Program-made: the position numbers and the translations under genes
The notes under the pieces: generated by a model
Told to the model about the DNA's origin: nothing
What the model saw: only the letters and a program-made list of their open reading frames with translations
Databases searched by the model: none
DNA from: Bacteroidales bacterium
Lineage (GTDB): Bacteria > Bacteroidota > Bacteroidia > Bacteroidales > UBA3824
DNA: 64,000 bases
Direction of reading: 5' to 3'
Assembly: GCA_017417315.1 (NCBI GenBank)
Contig: JAFPZK010000084.1
Coordinates: forward strand, 93,136 to 157,135
Shown here: piece by piece, positions 17,528 through 26,700 of the stretch
Layout of the letters: the number at the start of each line of letters is the position of its first letter
Numbering within the stretch: position 1 is the first letter of the stretch

Positions 17528-20515
17528 TTAAAAATCAAAACCTAAACCAAGCGAGAATGTTCTCGGTCTCGGATAAAAATTGTTGTCGATACCGTTTTCG
17601 ATTTCGGGGTCAACGCCGGTGTACTTGGTAATAGTAAACACGTTTTGAATGGTAAACGTAGCGTTAAGACCGAAAAACTTGGTAATTTTGCCGAAATTGT
17701 AGTTCAAACTGATATTGTCCATTTTCAAGAACGAAGCGTTTTCCAAATAATAGTCGGAATACATCTGTCGTACATTGAATTTGGTATCAAGGAAAGATGA
17801 ACTAATGTTGAGGTTTTGGTAATTATTGTAACCGAGACACTCTTTTGCACCAGTTCCGGCTGCCATACCGTTATAAACGTAGTTGCCGATGTTAGCACGG
17901 AGCGAAGAAGAAAGTGTCCATTTTTTGTATCTTACATTGAAAGAAAATCCGAAAATCCAATCAGGAAGAGCCGAATGACAGAAATATCTGTCGCCTTCCG
18001 AATCATCACCGCTTTCGTCAATGTCAGCAAATGCACCTTCAATAGGATTGCCCTCAGAATCGTAAAGTTGATGTTTGAGGTAGAAAGTATAAGGAGTATA
18101 ACCTTCCATAAACACTTGATACTGATGGAAGTTAACGCTTTCGCCTACAAGTGTCGGAGCGATTGCAGCCTTGTCAGAGAGTCTCAAATTAGAAATCTTG
18201 TTGTCCTGCCAAGTAGCGTTGAAGTTGAAATCCAAGCCGAAATCCTGTGTCTGAACGGGTGAAAATCCGAGAACAACCTCTATACCTTTCGAGTCAACGT
18301 TTCCAACATTAGTAGTGATAACGCTTGCAAAATTAGTACCTGCCGCAACGGGAACGGTTGCCATAAGGTCTTCGGTCTTACGGGTATAATAATCAACCGA
18401 AGCCGTGATTTTGTCGTTCAAGAAACCGAAGTCAACACCAAAGTTCCAAGCCTTTGTGGTTTCCCATTTGAGGTCAGAAACGTATGCCGCCGGACGATAC
18501 ATATTATAATAAGTGTCTCCGAATTTATACTGAGCACCAACATGCGAAAGATTGTAAGTAGAAAGGTAATTGTAGTTGCCGATACCTTCCTGCTGACCTG
18601 TTACACCCCAACTTGCACGAATTTTTATGTTGTTGATAATATCTCTGATTCCGTACATAAAATGCTCTTCGGTAAGACGATAAGCCAAAGCAACCGACGG
18701 GAATGTACCCCAACGCTGGTCTTTTGAAAATCTTGAAGTACCGTCTCTACGAACAGTAGCCGTCAACATATATTTGCCCATGAAAGTAGCGTTTGCTCTG
18801 CCGTAATAAGACATAAGCACGTGTGCGTAATCGCTTTCGGGATTGGCTTTGATTTGGTCAGCCTCTGTTTTACCGAGGTAAGAATATTCCCAATAAGCGG
18901 GAGTGTTAGAAGTCCATTTCTGAAAATCATAACCTGCCGTAAAGTCGAAGTTAACAACATCGTTTTTCTTGTTATAAACAAAATAGCCGGTAAACAATGC
19001 GTTTTTGTTGGTCTGGGGACCGTAATCATAATTACGTCCGTTAGTACCATAATCCTTAAACATTCCGTTAGGATATTTCACGTTACCCTCACCTTTTGCA
19101 CCGTCAAAACCGCCGGTTACATGAGCCTTCAAATCTTTCAAGAACGGGAAAGTGTAATCCAAATCAAGGTTTGTGATAACACGTTTCACGGTAGAAGTAC
19201 TTCTATAATAATCAAGAAGTGCAACGGGATTGCCCGAAGCGTTGGTGTAAGGAGATTTTTTTCCCTCAGAATCTACGGTGTAAACCTCGTTCCAACCGCC
19301 GCAGAATGTCGGGTCGTCGGATTTGATTGCATAAGTCGGGTCAAAAATAGTCGCCGTATAAATAGCACCCTGCTCTGCAAAAGTATTGTCGTTATAAGAG
19401 GCTTTTACGTTGAAGTTTACTTTCAACGCATTGTTCAAAAACGACGGATTGAGGTTAAGGTTTGCCGTATAACGTTTTGCATTATCGGATTTCAAAATAC
19501 CGTCCTGAGCCATATAACCGGCAGAAACACGAATCGGAAGTTTTTTAGCAATAGAACCCGAAACGCTGAGATTGTTGTCAGTAGCCCAAGCCGGTTGGAA
19601 AATTTCTTCAACCCAATCGGTGTTTGCCGTTCCGAGAAGTGATTTGTTGGTTTCAGTGCCGTATTTTTGAACAACATCAATAAACTCTTCACGAGAGAGC
19701 ATATCCGCTGTTTTGGTCTTAAACGATACTGAATTTGTAGTAGCAAAGTTAACTTTCATCTTGTCCTTAGCACCTTTTTTGGTGTTGATGATGATAACAC
19801 CGTTAGAAGCCCTTGAACCGTAGATTGCGGTTGACGAAGCGTCTTTCAAGACCGACATACTCTCAATGTCGGCAGGGTTGATAAGTGCTAAAAAGTTGTT
19901 GTCATTACCCTTGATACCGCCGTTTTCAAGCGGCACACCGTCAAGGACGATAAGAGGGTTGTTTGAAGCGTTAAGAGAGGCACCGCCGCGGATTTTGATA
20001 GCACTTCCGGCAGAAGGAGAACCGCCTTTGCTCATAATCTGAACTCCGGCAACCTTACCGTTGATTAACTGTTCGGGGCTTGAAACCACACCGCCGTTAA
20101 AATCCTTCTCACTGACAGAGGCAATCGAACCCGTTAAATCGCCTTTACGTTTTGTACCGTAACCGATTGCAACTACCTCGCCAATTTCGGTAACGGCGGG
20201 ATTCATTTGAACGTCAAGTTTTCCCGTAGCAGGAATTGCCGTAGAAACGGATTCATAACCGATAAAAGAAAACACAACCGTTCCGTTTTCTTTATCAGCG
20301 GGAACTTGAAGTTGATAGTTACCGTCAATATCGGAAATAGTACCTATTGTCGTTCCCTCGATAGACACAGTAACACCGATAAGCGGCTGACGATTCTCGT
20401 CAGTAACCTTGCCCGTAAGTGATTTTTGGGCTGAGGCAGACAGAGAAAGTCCTGCGAATGTTATACATAGCAAAAACGCTATGAGATAACGAATGTTTAA
20501 TGTCTTACAGTCCAT
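17528..20515 (-). CDS. SusC-like TonB-dependent glycan transporter
   Basis: 995-residue outer membrane importer. It has a signal peptide ending near LSASAQ, a carboxypeptidase-regulatory-like beta domain (about 32-110; LTGKVTDENRQPLIGVTV, VVFSFIGYES), a TonB-box region at EVVAIGYGTKRKG, a plug domain (GVVSSPEQLINGKVAGVQ, ASSTAIYGSRASNGVIII) and a large barrel ending SLGLGFDF with the terminal Phe needed for barrel insertion. It pairs with the following SusD gene. Its operon has its own promoter 91 bases upstream and a LacI-type operator beyond that, after the GH53 gene. No anti-sigma signalling extension is present. Confidence 0.96.
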   Translation of the reverse strand: MDCKTLNIRYLIAFLLCITFAGLSLSASAQKSLTGKVTDENRQPLIGVTVSIEGTTIGTISDIDGNYQLQVPADKENGTVVFSFIGYESVSTAIPATGKLDVQMNPAVTEIGEVVAIGYGTKRKGDLTGSIASVSEKDFNGGVVSSPEQLINGKVAGVQIMSKGGSPSAGSAIKIRGGASLNASNNPLIVLDGVPLENGGIKGNDNNFLALINPADIESMSVLKDASSTAIYGSRASNGVIIINTKKGAKDKMKVNFATTNSVSFKTKTADMLSREEFIDVVQKYGTETNKSLLGTANTDWVEEIFQPAWATDNNLSVSGSIAKKLPIRVSAGYMAQDGILKSDNAKRYTANLNLNPSFLNNALKVNFNVKASYNDNTFAEQGAIYTATIFDPTYAIKSDDPTFCGGWNEVYTVDSEGKKSPYTNASGNPVALLDYYRSTSTVKRVITNLDLDYTFPFLKDLKAHVTGGFDGAKGEGNVKYPNGMFKDYGTNGRNYDYGPQTNKNALFTGYFVYNKKNDVVNFDFTAGYDFQKWTSNTPAYWEYSYLGKTEADQIKANPESDYAHVLMSYYGRANATFMGKYMLTATVRRDGTSRFSKDQRWGTFPSVALAYRLTEEHFMYGIRDIINNIKIRASWGVTGQQEGIGNYNYLSTYNLSHVGAQYKFGDTYYNMYRPAAYVSDLKWETTKAWNFGVDFGFLNDKITASVDYYTRKTEDLMATVPVAAGTNFASVITTNVGNVDSKGIEVVLGFSPVQTQDFGLDFNFNATWQDNKISNLRLSDKAAIAPTLVGESVNFHQYQVFMEGYTPYTFYLKHQLYDSEGNPIEGAFADIDESGDDSEGDRYFCHSALPDWIFGFSFNVRYKKWTLSSSLRANIGNYVYNGMAAGTGAKECLGYNNYQNLNISSSFLDTKFNVRQMYSDYYLENASFLKMDNISLNYNFGKITKFFGLNATFTIQNVFTITKYTGVDPEIENGIDNNFYPRPRTFSLGLGFDF

Positions 20516-20605
20516 TTTTTTTAGTTTAAATTGTTTTAAAAATTAGTAAGTATAAATAATTCGGTATATCTCAATACCATAAAAATTTTCGTTTTTTACA
20601 CGCAG

Positions 20606-20613
20606 CAAATTTA
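20606..20613 (-). promoter_or_regulatory. Promoter (-7 box) of the susC-like operon
   Basis: TAAATTTG is an exact TAnnTTTG match on the minus strand, giving a leader of roughly 85 bases before the SusC start. No clear TTTG lies at -33, which fits an activator- or repressor-controlled promoter. Confidence 0.5.
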
Positions 20614-20665
20614 AAGGATTATAATAGTTTTTTATCTAAAAAAAGTTTATTTTCATTTAAAAAAC

Positions 20666-20683
20666 TGCGCAAACGATTGCGCA
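20666..20683. promoter_or_regulatory. LacI/PurR-family-like operator upstream of the susC-like operon
   Basis: TGCGCAAACGATTGCGCA is an 18-base palindrome with one mismatched pair and a central CG, very like the ACGCAAACGTTTGCGT consensus bound by LacI/PurR-family regulators. GCGCAAACG recurs at 20679-20687, a direct repeat with a 12-base period. It lies about 55 bases upstream of the -7 box. No LacI-family gene is in the window. Confidence 0.55.
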
Positions 20684-20691
20684 AACGGTTG

Positions 20692-22155
20692 TTAGAGGAT
20701 ACATTGCCACGTCATAGCGGCTAAATCAAACACCAAAGTATACTCTCCCGCATTTCCGTCAATCCAAAAATGATTGAAATCACCGTGAGAGGTCGAAATT
20801 GAATATTGATTATCCCAAGAAGATTTCGGTCCGTAGGTTTTGCCGTTTTTATCCGTAACAATAAAGTTAGCGTAATTAGAAGAAAACGTGAGCGTACCTT
20901 TATAAGTACCGTCTTCCTGTTTTGTCAAAACGCCGACTTCTTCGCCGCTGACAAGAGAAATTCTCAAAACGTCTTCCTCAGACTTTCCGTCAGGGTCTTC
21001 GGCGGCAAGCAAATTCTCTTTCGTCATTTTGCCTGCAAAAACTTCCAAGGCGGGAGCAGGCGAACCGTCAGATAAGAAACCGCCCATAGTATAACCGTTG
21101 TAAGCGGCATAACATTGCGGTTCCCAATAGAATACGCCTTTACAACGCGGAACTTCGTTTTTAGCGCGGATAACAGTGTTTACGATAGCACGTTTTCCGT
21201 TCCAAGTTGCGATACCAGAGGTACCGAGTTCACAAATCATGACATCTTTATTATAAGTGTCGGCTATTTTATTGAGATTATTAATGCAAGCATCAATATA
21301 CTTTTCGTACCAATTAGATGAAGTATAATAAGGATAAAGCGAAACTCCAAGAATATCGTAATTAGCATTTCCGGCTTTCATAATGTCCAATGCCCAAGTG
21401 AGTTTGCCTAAGTCTTGACCGTTAGCCAAATGAACGATAGTTTTGGCATTAGGATACACCTCTTTTACCGCTTTTGTGCCGGATGTTACCATTTGAGCAA
21501 AATTGGTGTTATCCTTGCTCATTGCACCGTTAACAGAGGTTTCAGAGCCGTCAGACTGTGTTTTCATCATACCAGTCTGAGTCTCATTACCGATTTGAAC
21601 CCAAAGAACCTCAATACCGTTATCCTTTAATTTGGTAAGCGATTCTTTTGTGTGGTTATAAACCTGAGAGGCAAGGGATTCAACGGTTTCGATATTGTCC
21701 CATGCTTTCGGTTTTTTCTGATTTGCGGGGTCTGCCCAAACATCAGAATAATGAAAATCAATCATAATTTTCATTCCGGCAGCCTTAGCGCGCTGACATT
21801 TTGCCAAAACGTCATCAATATCGCACATCCCGTCAGAGCCGGAAGTTTTAGGATTTACCCAAACGCGAAAACGGGCGGCATTAAAACCGACACTTTTTAA
21901 TAACGCGAAGCACTCAGTTTCCTGCCCTTCTGAGGTATAAAATTTTACACCTGCGGCTTCCATAGGCGTAACCCATGATGGGTCGCAACCGTATGCAAAG
22001 TCAATGTCAGTAATGACCTCTTCTTGTTCGGGGTTCGGAGTCGGAGACGGAGAGGGTTCGGGATTATTTTCTTCCTTCTCTTTGTCGCCGCCACACGAGA
22101 CGAACACAAAAAGCGGCAACAACAATGCCGCAAACAAATAACCTATTCTTTTCAT
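20692..22155 (-). CDS. GH53 endo-beta-1,4-galactanase, surface lipoprotein
   Basis: 487 residues from the ATG at 22155; an upstream in-frame extension is rejected because it would hide the signal peptide. Lipobox FVSC (Cys21) is followed by an acidic, then Pro-rich linker (PEPSPSPTPNP). The catalytic GH53 barrel spans about 50-385: RFRVWVNP, IDFHYSDVWADP, acid/base Glu191 in VQIGNE, nucleophile Glu309 in VMICELGTSG, and FYWEPQCY. Residues about 395-487 form a beta-rich module related to the repeats of the SusE-like protein (SSWDNQYSISTSHGDFNHFW). It should cut pectic beta-1,4-galactan at the cell surface for import by the adjacent SusCD. A 12-base palindrome, TTTAACGTTAAA (22162-22173), lies just upstream of the start. 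Confidence 0.93.
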   Translation of the reverse strand: MKRIGYLFAALLLPLFVFVSCGGDKEKEENNPEPSPSPTPNPEQEEVITDIDFAYGCDPSWVTPMEAAGVKFYTSEGQETECFALLKSVGFNAARFRVWVNPKTSGSDGMCDIDDVLAKCQRAKAAGMKIMIDFHYSDVWADPANQKKPKAWDNIETVESLASQVYNHTKESLTKLKDNGIEVLWVQIGNETQTGMMKTQSDGSETSVNGAMSKDNTNFAQMVTSGTKAVKEVYPNAKTIVHLANGQDLGKLTWALDIMKAGNANYDILGVSLYPYYTSSNWYEKYIDACINNLNKIADTYNKDVMICELGTSGIATWNGKRAIVNTVIRAKNEVPRCKGVFYWEPQCYAAYNGYTMGGFLSDGSPAPALEVFAGKMTKENLLAAEDPDGKSEEDVLRISLVSGEEVGVLTKQEDGTYKGTLTFSSNYANFIVTDKNGKTYGPKSSWDNQYSISTSHGDFNHFWIDGNAGEYTLVFDLAAMTWQCIL

Positions 22156-22206
22156 ATCTAATTTAACGTTAAAAATGTTATAGTAATTTCCCCAGAAAAA
22201 AAAATA

Positions 22207-22282
22207 AACAGACATATACACTTTTTGCCGGACTTTTCCCTAAAAAAGGAAACAATCCGGCAAAAAACAAGTAATGTCTGTT
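22207..22282. repeat. Nested inverted repeat, probable bidirectional terminator
   Basis: Three stacked stems: outer 9-bp arms (22207-22215 / 22274-22282), middle 11-bp arms TTTTTGCCGGA (22222-22232) and TCCGGCAAAAA (22256-22266), and inner TTTCC (22235-22239) pairing with GGAAA (22248-22252). It follows the gene at 22293 and precedes the GH53 gene. A terminator is the simplest reading; a MITE-like insertion is the alternative. Confidence 0.65.
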
Positions 22283-22292
22283 AAATTATGCA

Positions 22293-22772
22293 TTATTTAT
22301 TGGTACTTTTTCCAACAAAGGACAAAATACCTACTGCACATGCTTTCTTCGAACCTTCACCGGCTTTGAAACGGATTGAAATATAATACATAGCCGTTTT
22401 ATTGCAGATAAAGTCAAAAGATTTTCTGTCCGACTTAGTCGTTTTGTCATACGTACTACCCCAAGGTTTTGTATTTTCGGGGTGTTCACTATCATAAAGT
22501 GTCAATACGACCTGCTCCTGAAACCCGTCAGGCGCACAAAGCGAAAATCTGTACTGAGTTCCTTTGTTAAGGACAACAGTCCACTTCATACCTGTTTCTT
22601 CGTCTGCTGCATCACGTTTCAATTTCGTATTGAAATCACGAAGATATATGGCTTTTTCAGTCTGAGTCGCACACTGGTATACAACTTGTTGTTTACATTG
22701 CGCATCTGCGGTTGAGGTTGTCATTGCGAGAGCCACAATAGCAAAAACTAATATAATAAACAGTCTTTTCAT
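22293..22772 (-). CDS. Small exported protein of unknown function
   Basis: 159 residues from the ATG at 22772; a TTG-initiated extension (22784) touching the upstream stop is less likely. A clear signal peptide ends near STADAQ, leaving a mature protein of about 135 residues with several Cys (CKQQVVYQC, SLCAPDG, DFICNK, KKACAVG) that could form disulfides, and a beta-rich pattern (QYRFSLCAPDGFQEQVVLTL, YYISIRFKAGEG). No family recognised. It lies 12 bases after the lipoprotein gene at 22785, sharing its promoter, at the end of the Sia-type signalling locus. A periplasmic or surface accessory of that system is a guess. Confidence 0.75.
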   Translation of the reverse strand: MKRLFIILVFAIVALAMTTSTADAQCKQQVVYQCATQTEKAIYLRDFNTKLKRDAADEETGMKWTVVLNKGTQYRFSLCAPDGFQEQVVLTLYDSEHPENTKPWGSTYDKTTKSDRKSFDFICNKTAMYYISIRFKAGEGSKKACAVGILSFVGKSTNK

Positions 22773-22784
22773 ATTATAAAGCAA

Positions 22785-23690
22785 TTAATTTATAATTTTG
22801 TTACGAATCTTTTCTGTTACAGTAATAATTTCCGAAAGTTCTTCGTCAGAAACGGTAACGATACTTTCCTCGTTTTGAACAATCGCACCTTCGGACTCAG
22901 CCGGAATGTCATCTCTTACTTGAACCGTAATTTTTACGACATCAAGTACTTCTTTCACCTCTTCCAAATTTCCTACCAAATCTGAGAAGTTTTTGTCGTT
23001 TTCTTTAAAAAGTTTCAAAATAGGCAAAAGGTTGTTCAAAATACCTTTCTGTTCGCCGATGGTGTTCTTAAATTCTTCGCTAGGACGTTCTTTTGCAACC
23101 TGCGTTACAAGATACATAGACTCAATCCAAACTCCGGTTACCATAAGCGCACTGAGATTACTCCTTTGATTGTTTCGCAAATGTTCGTCCATGTTATGAT
23201 AACTCTGAACCGACATTATCAAAAGCGAATCAATATTATCTTCGGAGGTAGCCAGCCTCTTCAAGGCCTGAAAATCAAAAAACTGTCCCAATGTCAAAGA
23301 CTCGGTAAGTTTTCTGATTCCAACTAAATAGTCTAAAATCATCGAGGTTTTTGAATAAACATTCAAATAACCCAAGTCAGCACTTAATACTCCTAAACCC
23401 AAAGCACGTTTAAAACTCGAAGTATAACCGTTAACTTTATCGGGATCCATTAAATACCTCTGAGAAAAAGGCACATCCGAGTCTTTCAACAACGCCGCCA
23501 TTTCTACCGGCGACGAAAAACTTGCAATCACCTCGTTCATTGCCTCAGCATTGTAGTTGACATCATACGAAGTAACGACTTCGTCCTCCGGCGGTATAAA
23601 GTTAACGTCATTAGAGCCGTCACACCCGCCGCAACTGAACTGCACAAAAGTCAGGCAACATAATGCCAAATATAAACATTTCTTATGCAT
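22785..23690 (-). CDS. Putative lipoprotein of unknown function
   Basis: 301 residues. A short signal peptide with lipobox FVQFSC (Cys20) precedes GGCDGSND. The mature part is largely helical (SSFKRALGLGVLSADLGYLNVYSK, LRNNQRSNLSALMVTGVWIESMYLVTQVA) and ends with an acidic, Ile/Val-rich helix. The helical pattern resembles putative lipoproteins found near gliding or ABC-transport genes, but I cannot name the family. It has a strong private promoter and is followed by a second exported protein, forming a two-gene unit directly downstream of the ABC transporter. Since both proteins leave the cytoplasm, they may be periplasmic partners of that transporter. Confidence 0.78.
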   Translation of the reverse strand: MHKKCLYLALCCLTFVQFSCGGCDGSNDVNFIPPEDEVVTSYDVNYNAEAMNEVIASFSSPVEMAALLKDSDVPFSQRYLMDPDKVNGYTSSFKRALGLGVLSADLGYLNVYSKTSMILDYLVGIRKLTESLTLGQFFDFQALKRLATSEDNIDSLLIMSVQSYHNMDEHLRNNQRSNLSALMVTGVWIESMYLVTQVAKERPSEEFKNTIGEQKGILNNLLPILKLFKENDKNFSDLVGNLEEVKEVLDVVKITVQVRDDIPAESEGAIVQNEESIVTVSDEELSEIITVTEKIRNKIIN

Positions 23691-23738
23691 AATCTCCCTA
23701 TATTTTTTTGTTCAAAATATAAACACTTTTTCGAAGTG

Positions 23739-23769
23739 CAAAACTACAAAAAATGTTTTTATTTCCAAA
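23739..23769 (-). promoter_or_regulatory. Promoter of the lipoprotein pair
   Basis: TAGTTTTG (23746-23739) is an exact -7 box with TTTG at 23769-23766, 19 bases upstream. The early leader contains a small CACTT/AAGTG hairpin. Confidence 0.7.
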
Positions 23770-23775
23770 TATTTT

Positions 23776-26700
23776 TTATTCCGTTTTTTCCTCTGCAACC
23801 GTTTTTTTCTCTTTCGGCGTTTCCTCTACCGAAGCCGCAGGTTGTTTTTCTCCTTTTTTAGGAATCAATTTCAAAAGTTTTTCCTTGTAACCTTTCAGCG
23901 ACAAATTGCCGCCCCAGTCAACAAGTTTTTTCAGCAAATCGTAATACAACGTTACATAAAACAACAGACTAAACAGCCACAAAATCATTATGTTGAAACT
24001 GAACGTGTCGTAATATCTGCCGCAAAACCACTTTCTCGGTGCATAAAAATGAGACCTAAAACCGAAAAAGCCCATATTATCAGCATCCAAAAATATAGGA
24101 TCCGTCTGCTGTATTAAACGATTTTTATAGCGAATTATTTTCTTTTTCTCATAAACATTTTTTACAATTTCTTGTAATTTTTCGTTATGATAGCGATCCC
24201 TATATATATTGTACAAATTTTTCGCCTTTCTTTGGAACGCCTCCGTACGGCTTTCTATTTTCTTATCAGCAATGTTAAACCTCTTACCGTAATAAGAATA
24301 CAACTTATTAAGATAGTCTTCTACTTCTTCGTCCAAATCTTTGTTGTATTTGTCAACAACCAAATCCGAAATCTCGAAATCAAAATCAACATCAGGAACA
24401 CGTTGTCTTTCAACCGCAAATTCCTCTCTCATAAGTGCGAGATTATATTCCATGACGTTTTGCAAACTATCTACAATTTTTGCTTTCTCTTCATCAGAAG
24501 AATATTCATAATCCTCGTCAACAATCGTTTCAAGACAATTAGCCGCATCTTCACGGGCTTTTTTAAGTTCATTGACATAATAATTCTGTTTGAAAGACGA
24601 ATACTGTTTTTCTTTATCGTATTCGTAAAAATTCTTTTCAAACTTATTGTCTTTGAACTGCTTTACCATCAAAGCCTCGTATGCCCATCTTGAAGCCATA
24701 CATTCGGCGACAATCGGCACTTTGCCCACGCTTCCGATTATAGAATTAAGTTTGTCGAAAGCAAACATAGAACCACCTAATGCCATTTGCGGAATCATCA
24801 AGAGCGGAATCAAAATGTAAATCGTTACCGCAGAGTTGAACGCCGAAGAAATGTTTAAGCCCATCATATTAGCCAAAACCCACATCGGGAACAACACCAA
24901 CCAAAAAGAAACGTACATTGACGGCTCACTGAAATTCAGTATCGAATTACCGACCAAAATGTAAAGCGAAGACTGAATTGCCGAAATCAGCACTAAAATC
25001 ACAACTTTCGCCACCAAATAACTCGAACGCGAAAGATTCAAAAATTCTTCCCTCTTTAATATCTTTCTATCTCGGAAAATCTCCTCCGCCGAAACAGTAA
25101 GACCCAAAAACAGAGCAACGATAATACTCATAAAAATATACGGAACGATATTCTCGTTTTCGTAAAATATGTATCCGTCTCTGTTAGCGGCCGTATAACG
25201 AATCAAGAACGCCAAGATAAAGCCCAACAACGGAGCCTCAGTAAGGTTTAAGAATATATATTGAAGGTTAGAGATTTTCGATTTGAAATCCCTCCTCAAA
25301 TATGTCAAAAACTGATTAACCCAATTCGGAACCCGCAAATTCTTAGGCGGTTCGGTTGTAACATCGGGGATAACCTCCGGCGTAATTTTTTTGTGGAAAA
25401 GTTCTTCCCATTTCGGAGGCTCGATTTTTCTCTCGTTTGACCAAGAACCGAACTCGTTTACTTTCCGCGCTTCAATAATGTCAAAAATGACCTCAGGAGT
25501 AGCGTTACCGCAATGCGGACATTCACCCTCTTCGCTCTTAACCTGACCGTCAATGGTTTTGAAATACGAAATAGCGTCCGTCGGATGCCCGTAATAAACC
25601 ATATAACCGCCCGTGTCAAGGATTATCATCTTGTCAAACATCTTGTATATTTGAGAAGACGGCTGGTGAATAACCACAAAAATAAGTTTGCCTTTTAAGG
25701 TTAACTCGCTCAAAAGGTCCATTACGTTTTCCGAGTCCCTTGACGACAAGCCCGAAGTAGGCTCATCGACAAACAGCACGGAAGGCTCCCTGATAAGTTC
25801 GAGAGCAATGTTAAGACGTTTACGCTGACCGCCCGAAATAAGTTTGTTGAGCGAATTTCCGACCTTCAAATCCTTTCTGTCGTACAACCCTAAGGATTTT
25901 AAGACCGAATCCACTTTTGCGCGTATTTCGTTTTCAGGCATATCCTTAAAACAGAATTTCGCGCTGAAATACAAGTTTTCGAAGACGGTAAGTTCCTCAA
26001 TCAGAAGGTCGTCCTGAGGAATAAGACCGATAACGCCTTCAAGTTTTTCCTTTTCTCTATGAAGGTCGATGCCGTTGATTTTGACCGAACCTTTCGAGGG
26101 TGTTGTAATGCCCGACAAAACGTTAAGCAACGTAGTTTTGCCCGCACCGGAGGCACCCATGATTCCAACAAGCCTGCCCTGACACTCCGAAAAATTGATG
26201 TTTCTGAGACCGATGGCATTGTTGGGAAACCTAAACTCCAAATCTGTAACGTTAAACGACAAATTGGCGAAAGTCTTGTCCGCCTGAAAAGTCGCAACAA
26301 CGTCGCTGTAATAAATAGGACGGCCTTTTGTCATTTTGAGGGTTGCGCCGGGAGCGAAAGCGTAAATACGGTCGCTGAATATCGGAGAGCCGTTAAGATA
26401 AACGTCATGACTTCCGGTATAGCGCATAAAATACAACTCGCCGCTTTCGGTCTCCATTTCTTGCCTCAGGATAAAAATATCCGAGTCAAGACCCTCGCAA
26501 TGAATTTGTTTAGCCTGTTCAAAATCGTATTTGTTGTCGGAAATTGCCAAAATAGCGGGATAGTCCAAAGTTTTAATATCGTTGTTGATAACGAAATTTT
26601 TAATCTCGTTGATAACACCGCTCTTAAAATTGAAGACCTCGCCCGCCGTATTAATAATAGCCATACGCTGGTCAGTAAACTTTTTACTCGTGTTCACCAA

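Noticed and set aside
22156..22221. 22-codon extension of the GH53 gene
   Set aside because: It would place the lipoprotein signal peptide internally; the ATG at 22155 gives a normal signal and lipobox.
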